A stretch of 64,000 nt of DNA from an uncultured Spirochaetales bacterium (GTDB taxonomy: Bacteria; Spirochaetota; Spirochaetia; Sphaerochaetales; Sphaerochaetaceae): contig CASFDA010000005.1 in the NCBI GenBank assembly GCA_949293335.1, positions 62,001 through 126,000 of the forward strand, read 5' to 3'. Numbering within the stretch: the stretch's first letter is position 1; the number at the start of each line of letters is the position of its first letter. The notes beneath the pieces were generated by a model that saw only the letters and a list, made by a program, of their open reading frames with translations, had not been told where the DNA came from and searched no databases. The position numbers and the translations under genes were made by a program. Shown here piece by piece: positions 59,991 to 64,000 of this stretch.

Positions 59991-60959
59991 TCAGTTCTGG
60001 GCCTGAGCTGCCGCCTGTGCCTCATACATGACAGCACTTGCTTCCTCTGGTCCCATGTACTGAGATACCAGGAGATTCCTCTCAAGGTAATTCTTCTGCC
60101 AGTCCTCTGTCTCAGAAATCTTCTTGAATACATCTGCCCAGTAAGCGACTCCCTCATCAGACATATTCTTGGCACCGAGAACACCACGCCACATCGGATA
60201 CTCCACGTTCTCATAACCGAATTCGCTGAGAGTCGGAGCAGAATCGAAAGGAGCTGAGAAACGTGTTGTGCTGAGTGCAAGGATTGGAGAAATGTCACCA
60301 GAGAGCACATACTGATTTGCAGTAGCAGGTTTTGTAACAGCGATGTCGATATGATTTCCAAGGAGGGCCGCAATAGTCTCTGAACCTGAACCGTATGTGA
60401 TATATGTGAATGAATCTGATGCGCCGAGCTCTTCTACAAGCATGTTATATACAACACGTTCGTCACTCATAGTGCCACCAACATTTATCTTTGCACCATT
60501 GGCAACTGCATCAAGAACATCCTGGAAGCTCTGGTACTTGCCTCCATTTGTATTTACGAATAAGAGGTGTTTGTCAGCTGCAAGGATGACAATAGGTCTG
60601 AAATCATCGAGAGTCAGTCCTCCGTTCTGGATCATGGCAGTGAGGTCACCTGACGAGAAGCAGAGCAGTGTGCTGTCGGCATTGCGTGCTGTGCTTACCG
60701 TGCGTCTGGAGATCTGGCCATTTCCATCAGGCTGATTGTAGACAATGAACGGAGCATCGACAAAGTTATTGCGAGATGCAATATCTGTGAGTGTACGTGT
60801 TATGATATCGCTACCACCACCTGACGATGAACTTACGTAGAAATCGACATTCCCCTTGATATGGAACTGGCCATCATCAGCATCGCTTTTTGCCTGAGCA
60901 AAAACAGCTGTTGCTGAAAGCAGTAAAACGAGAACAGTCAAAATGATACTCTTTTTCAT
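59991..60959 (-). CDS. tctC: TTT solute-binding protein TctC (second system)
   Basis: 322-residue secreted binding protein with a type I signal (LLLSATAVFAQA); unlike the first TctC it has no lipobox Cys, so it is free in the periplasm. FYVSSSSGGGSDIITRTL is the family start and the GSETIAALLGNHIDIAVTKPA region is the usual pocket lid. It is the last gene of operon B-A-C, one base after tctA. Confidence 0.93.
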   Translation of the reverse strand: MKKSIILTVLVLLLSATAVFAQAKSDADDGQFHIKGNVDFYVSSSSGGGSDIITRTLTDIASRNNFVDAPFIVYNQPDGNGQISRRTVSTARNADSTLLCFSSGDLTAMIQNGGLTLDDFRPIVILAADKHLLFVNTNGGKYQSFQDVLDAVANGAKINVGGTMSDERVVYNMLVEELGASDSFTYITYGSGSETIAALLGNHIDIAVTKPATANQYVLSGDISPILALSTTRFSAPFDSAPTLSEFGYENVEYPMWRGVLGAKNMSDEGVAYWADVFKKISETEDWQKNYLERNLLVSQYMGPEEASAVMYEAQAAAQAQN

Positions 60960-60960
60960 T

Positions 60961-62493
60961 TTATACTCCTTCTGTATTTTTATTTTTCTTTGACTTGTTG
61001 TAGACCGCCCTTATCATCGGAACGAGTATCATGATCAGGAAGATGATGAGGAACACGTCTGTGATCGGACGGGACAGGAAGACCGTGAGATCTCCATTTG
61101 ATGTCAGGAACGCTCTGCGGAGATTCGTCTCAAGGGTACTTGAGAGGACGAATGCCAGCAAAAGAGGTGAAACTGGAAGGCTGCACTTGTTGAATATGTA
61201 ACCCAGGAAACCACCGATGATCATCACAACAACACCAAACATCGAGTTGCTTGTCGAATACGAACCTATGAAACAGATCACTAGGATTGACGGAATCATT
61301 ACCCCGATAGGCACGCGTACTATCTTCTGAAGCCATGGGATACAGCCCAGGGAAATTGCAAGCGAGAGAATGTTGGAAATGAAGAGTGATGCAATCAGGC
61401 CCCAAGCGAAATCTGGATTTGTGGAAAATAGCATAGGACCTGGATTAAGTCCCCACATCATCAGGCCGCCAAGGAGAACTGCCGTAGTACCGCTGCCTGG
61501 AATTCCCAGAGCAAGAAGAGGTCCGAATGCACCTGCTGCGGCAGCATTGTTAGCAGCCTCAGATGCGGCAAGCCCTTCGATAGCTCCCTCTCCAAGCGGA
61601 ACGAGAGTCTTTCCATCGGACAGCTTCTTCTCGACTGCATAGCACAAGAACGAAGCTGCTGTTGCACCTGCACCTGGAAGAAATCCAATGAATGTTCCGA
61701 TGAGGCCTGCTGTGATCGATGGACGTGTAGCTCTTTTGTATTCCTCTTTTGTCAGCAATGTATCACGGAAACGGATCTTCACATCCACATAGCTGATCTT
61801 CTCCTTCTTCCTGTCCTGAATAACAAGATCAAAAAGCTGTGTCATACCAATGAAACCAATTACGAGAGGAACGAAATTGATTCCACCAAGAAGCCAGATC
61901 GAACCAAAATTATATCTGATCTGCCCTGATACTATATCAATACCGAGGGTGCTTATCATCATTCCAAGGCATGTCGCTATAATACCCGCAATTGGGTTCT
62001 CACCAACAAGCCAGCTGATACTTGTCATTGCAACGAGCATCAGGACTGTCATTTCAGAAGGACCGAAATTGAGACCAAATGATGCAAGAGCGGGCCCCAG
62101 GAACACGAGAATGACCATGCCAATGAAGCCACCGACGAATGATGAATAGTTGGAAATGAAGAGCGCCTTTCCTGGCTGTCCCTTCTTCGTCATTGAAAAA
62201 CCATCCAGAGCTGTCATGATTGCAGGCGCATCGCCTGGAATGTTGATCAGAATGGCAGAGAAGGCACCTCCGAACATGTTGGCATAATAGATTGAGCCAA
62301 GCATGATGATCGCAGTTGTCGGATTGAAGTGGAAAGTCAGGGGAAGAAGCAAGGCACATCCTGCAAGTGATCCGATTCCGGGCATTGCTCCGACGATAAG
62401 ACCGAGGATGCCACCAAAAAGAGCAGCGCCGAGATTCTCAAGGGAGAATGCGACAGCAAAACCCTGTCCGAGAAGAGAAAGTGTTTCAAGCAT
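60961..62493 (-). CDS. tctA: TTT large permease TctA (second system)
   Basis: 510-residue polytopic permease, with GAMPGIGSLAGCALLLPLTFHFNP and GLAASEAANNAAAAGAFGPLLALGIPGSGTTA, the two TctA signature loops. It differs substantially from the TctA at 17.7 kb. It starts 12 bases after tctB and ends one base before tctC. Sigma-54 control of the operon suggests use of a non-preferred carboxylate or nitrogen-related solute. Confidence 0.95.
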   Translation of the reverse strand: MLETLSLLGQGFAVAFSLENLGAALFGGILGLIVGAMPGIGSLAGCALLLPLTFHFNPTTAIIMLGSIYYANMFGGAFSAILINIPGDAPAIMTALDGFSMTKKGQPGKALFISNYSSFVGGFIGMVILVFLGPALASFGLNFGPSEMTVLMLVAMTSISWLVGENPIAGIIATCLGMMISTLGIDIVSGQIRYNFGSIWLLGGINFVPLVIGFIGMTQLFDLVIQDRKKEKISYVDVKIRFRDTLLTKEEYKRATRPSITAGLIGTFIGFLPGAGATAASFLCYAVEKKLSDGKTLVPLGEGAIEGLAASEAANNAAAAGAFGPLLALGIPGSGTTAVLLGGLMMWGLNPGPMLFSTNPDFAWGLIASLFISNILSLAISLGCIPWLQKIVRVPIGVMIPSILVICFIGSYSTSNSMFGVVVMIIGGFLGYIFNKCSLPVSPLLLAFVLSSTLETNLRRAFLTSNGDLTVFLSRPITDVFLIIFLIMILVPMIRAVYNKSKKNKNTEGV

Positions 62494-62505
62494 AGCATTA
62501 CCTCC

Positions 62506-62952
62506 TTAGATAAGTCCAAATAATCCAGTCGGGAATGGCATCTGGAGCCAGAGCGAGAAGACACCATACATGATGGCACCATAGAAAAGCGTTATGAGAA
62601 GTACCTTCTTCCAGGGATAGTTCTCGACACACTTGAGCCAGACAATGTAGTAGATAAGAAGCGCAAGCAAGAGACCTACGATGTAGTTCAGGATGAGAAT
62701 GAATGCAACGCTGAAAACAATGAAGAGAGCATCCTTGTCGAACTTTACATCGTATCTGCCAAAACTTCTTATGCATTCGATGATGCTGAAGAAAATAAGC
62801 ACTGTGCCGACGATCGTAGGAAAGAAACCTGCGCCCGGACCTTCTTCAGCAGACCAGAAGCCATATGTTCCAATACCGAGAACGACCCAGACAAGGCCGA
62901 GCAGTGTGGTAATGATGAATAGAACACATCTCCAATTCAGTTTACTCAACAT
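62506..62952 (-). CDS. tctB: TTT small permease TctB (second system)
   Basis: 148 residues, four membrane helices, with the FWSAEEGPGAGFFPTIVGTVLIFFSIIECIR block common to TctB proteins. First gene of the operon: AAAAGGAGGA lies seven bases before ATG 62952, and a sigma-54-type promoter about 30 bases upstream. Confidence 0.9.
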   Translation of the reverse strand: MLSKLNWRCVLFIITTLLGLVWVVLGIGTYGFWSAEEGPGAGFFPTIVGTVLIFFSIIECIRSFGRYDVKFDKDALFIVFSVAFILILNYIVGLLLALLIYYIVWLKCVENYPWKKVLLITLFYGAIMYGVFSLWLQMPFPTGLFGLI

Positions 62953-62981
62953 GAGTTGGTCCTCCTTTTCATATAGTCATA

Positions 62982-62998
62982 TGCATATAACATGCCAA
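62982..62998 (-). promoter_or_regulatory. Sigma-54 (-24/-12) promoter of the tctBAC operon
   Basis: On the minus strand TTGGCATGTTATATGCA has GG and GC exactly 10 bases apart and matches TTGGCAyG-N4-TGCA, the RpoN consensus, at most positions. The predicted start is about 62971, just ahead of the tctB ribosome site. The adjacent gene encodes a sigma-54 activator. Confidence 0.75.
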
Positions 62999-63108
62999 AA
63001 ACGGAGGATGGAAGTTTTATTTTCTGTAATTTTCCTGAAAATAAAGAGTTGTAAAATTGATGTGAAGAAATTTGATATAAATTGTTGCAACTTTAACTGA
63101 AATATTTT

Positions 63109-63136
63109 TGTTTCAAATTTGAAACATTATTGTTTC
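63109..63136. promoter_or_regulatory. Activator binding sites (TGTTTC repeats) for the sigma-54 regulator
   Basis: An 18-bp perfect palindrome TGTTTCAAA-TTTGAAACA (63109-63126) runs straight into a second dyad GAAACA-TTAT-TGTTTC (63121-63136), giving three TGTTTC half sites. They lie about 115-140 bases upstream of the sigma-54 promoter, the usual distance of an enhancer, and the second overlaps the stop codon of the regulator gene. Confidence 0.6.
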
Positions 63137-64000
63137 AGGTCTTTTGATTTCAATCTTCTCCAAAGTGTTGTCCTGCTCACGCCAAGCTCTTTTGCAAGAG
63201 CGCCCTTCTTTATGATTCCGGAGGCAGCCAGGGCCCCGATCGATATGCTTTCCTTCTCTTCTTCTTCATCGAAAGACAGGATCTTGCCTATATCATCACC
63301 TGTGATCCTGTCAGCATCAAAGAGGACTATAATCTTTTCACAGATATTCCTGAGTTCCCGTATGTTTCCCGGCCAAGGATAAGAGAGGAGAATTTCCTTT
63401 GCATCAGGCGAGAGAAGAGGTTTGATTCGTCCTTCCCTTTCGGCATAGTGCGAGAGAAAATAATCAGCAAGCATCAGGATATCTCCACCTCGCTCCCGGA
63501 GAGGAGCAAGCCTCAAATCCAACACGCTCAGGCGGTAATATAGATCTGACCGGAAAGATCCCTCACGCACCTTTTTCTTTATATCAACATTTGTCGCTGC
63601 TATTATCCTGACATCCACATGGCGCATCCTGGTGTCTCCCAGACGCCTTATATCCTTCTCCTGGAGAACGCGCAAAAGCTTGGACTGTACATCAAGAGGA
63701 ATCTCCCCTATCTCATCAAGAAAGATAGTTCCTTTATGGGCAATTTCGAAAAGTCCGGCCTTTCCACCCCGTGCCGCGCCAGAAAAAGCCCCTTCAACAT
63801 ATCCGAATAGTTCGGATTCCAAGAGATTTCCGGGAAGCGTCGCACAGTTCACAGCCACAAACGGCTCCCTTGCGCGCAGACTCGCAGCGTGGATGCTATG
63901 TGCAAAAAGCTCTTTTCCTGTCCCAGTCTCACCTGTGATGAGTATGCTTGACTGCACAAGTGAAAACCTCTTTGCTTTGTCGATCATGTACCTGACCTGA
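63127..64000 (-). CDS. Sigma-54-dependent transcriptional activator, 5' end outside window
   Basis: The visible C-terminal part, about 290 residues, is an AAA+ sigma-54 activator: Walker A GETGTGKE, the sigma-54 contact loop GAFSGA, Walker B GTIFLDEIGE, the R-finger region near RELRNICEKI, and a C-terminal Fis-type helix-turn-helix (GALAKELGVSRTTLWRRLKSKDL). The N-terminal sensory domain lies beyond position 64000, so its signal is unknown. The tctBAC operon follows on the same strand after 174 bases with a sigma-54 promoter and dyads, so it is the evident target. Confidence 0.93.
   Translation of the reverse strand, partial: QVRYMIDKAKRFSLVQSSILITGETGTGKELFAHSIHAASLRAREPFVAVNCATLPGNLLESELFGYVEGAFSGAARGGKAGLFEIAHKGTIFLDEIGEIPLDVQSKLLRVLQEKDIRRLGDTRMRHVDVRIIAATNVDIKKKVREGSFRSDLYYRLSVLDLRLAPLRERGGDILMLADYFLSHYAEREGRIKPLLSPDAKEILLSYPWPGNIRELRNICEKIIVLFDADRITGDDIGKILSFDEEEEKESISIGALAASGIIKKGALAKELGVSRTTLWRRLKSKDLKQ

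Noticed and set aside
1-64000. CRISPR arrays, rRNA genes, prophage structural modules
   Set aside because: No regularly spaced repeats, no rRNA-like sequence and no intact phage genes were seen on either strand.

Overview
The window reads as chromosome of a Gram-negative-type bacterium, most plausibly a spirochaete of the Sphaerochaeta/Treponema group. This is inferred from the gene mix (GlnRS, patatin with an outer-membrane barrel, several lipoproteins, a TRAP-TAXI importer, two tripartite tricarboxylate transporters, galactofuranose genes); no rRNA is present to settle it. Genes lie on both strands in short, tightly packed or overlapping operons. Many of them are housekeeping: uvrB, glnS, mnmA, queH, cls, galE, glf, RNA methyltransferases, a DEAD-box helicase and one tRNA-Leu.

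Region by region. 1-4.5 kb: 3'-truncated uvrB, an HtrA-type protease, a methyltransferase, ApbE and a small PfkB-like protein. 4.58-4.87 kb: a decayed IS605/TnpB-type element that abuts the next gene. 4.9-12.9 kb: glnS; an RlmK-like methyltransferase with a long Arg/Asp-rich tail; then an operon of phosphomannomutase/phosphoglucomutase, galE and diaminopropionate ammonia-lyase. 12.9-26.0 kb: a visibly A+T-richer catabolic island. It holds a long minus-strand operon (hydratase 2, tctC-tctB-tctA, metallo-hydrolase, hydratase 1, HpcH/HpaI aldolase, D-2-hydroxyacid dehydrogenase), a LysR regulator, and a divergent AtuA/DUF4387 pair. 26.2-26.5 kb: a compact type I toxin-antitoxin locus with a 22-residue membrane peptide. 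26.8-41.3 kb: envelope, RNA and housekeeping genes, including a standalone DbpA-type RNA-binding protein behind a candidate transcription attenuator. 41.4-44.4 kb: a TRAP-TAXI importer. 45.7-50 kb: a phage MuF-C-like remnant, a TrmJ-like methyltransferase, GDPD, mnmA and a J-domain protein. 50-55.4 kb: an accessory patch of orphan genes, a cupin/HxlR pair, a BspA-type leucine-rich-repeat lipoprotein and a frameshifted XRE antitoxin. 55.5-64 kb: a UvrA paralogue with a likely leaderless start, a GH13 alpha-glucosidase, and a second TTT operon. That operon has a near-consensus sigma-54 promoter and lies just downstream of a sigma-54 activator gene that runs off the right edge.

How they work together. 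The 12.9-26 kb island looks like a self-contained route for a citrate-like tri- or dicarboxylate: TTT uptake, isomerisation or dehydration by two aconitase-superfamily enzymes that both keep the three cluster cysteines, retro-aldol cleavage by the HpcH/HpaI aldolase, and reduction of an oxoacid, with LysR control. I do not recognise a described pathway with this exact set, and it is the best candidate here for an undescribed system. All statements come from reading the sequence; no similarity search, folding program or composition calculation was run.
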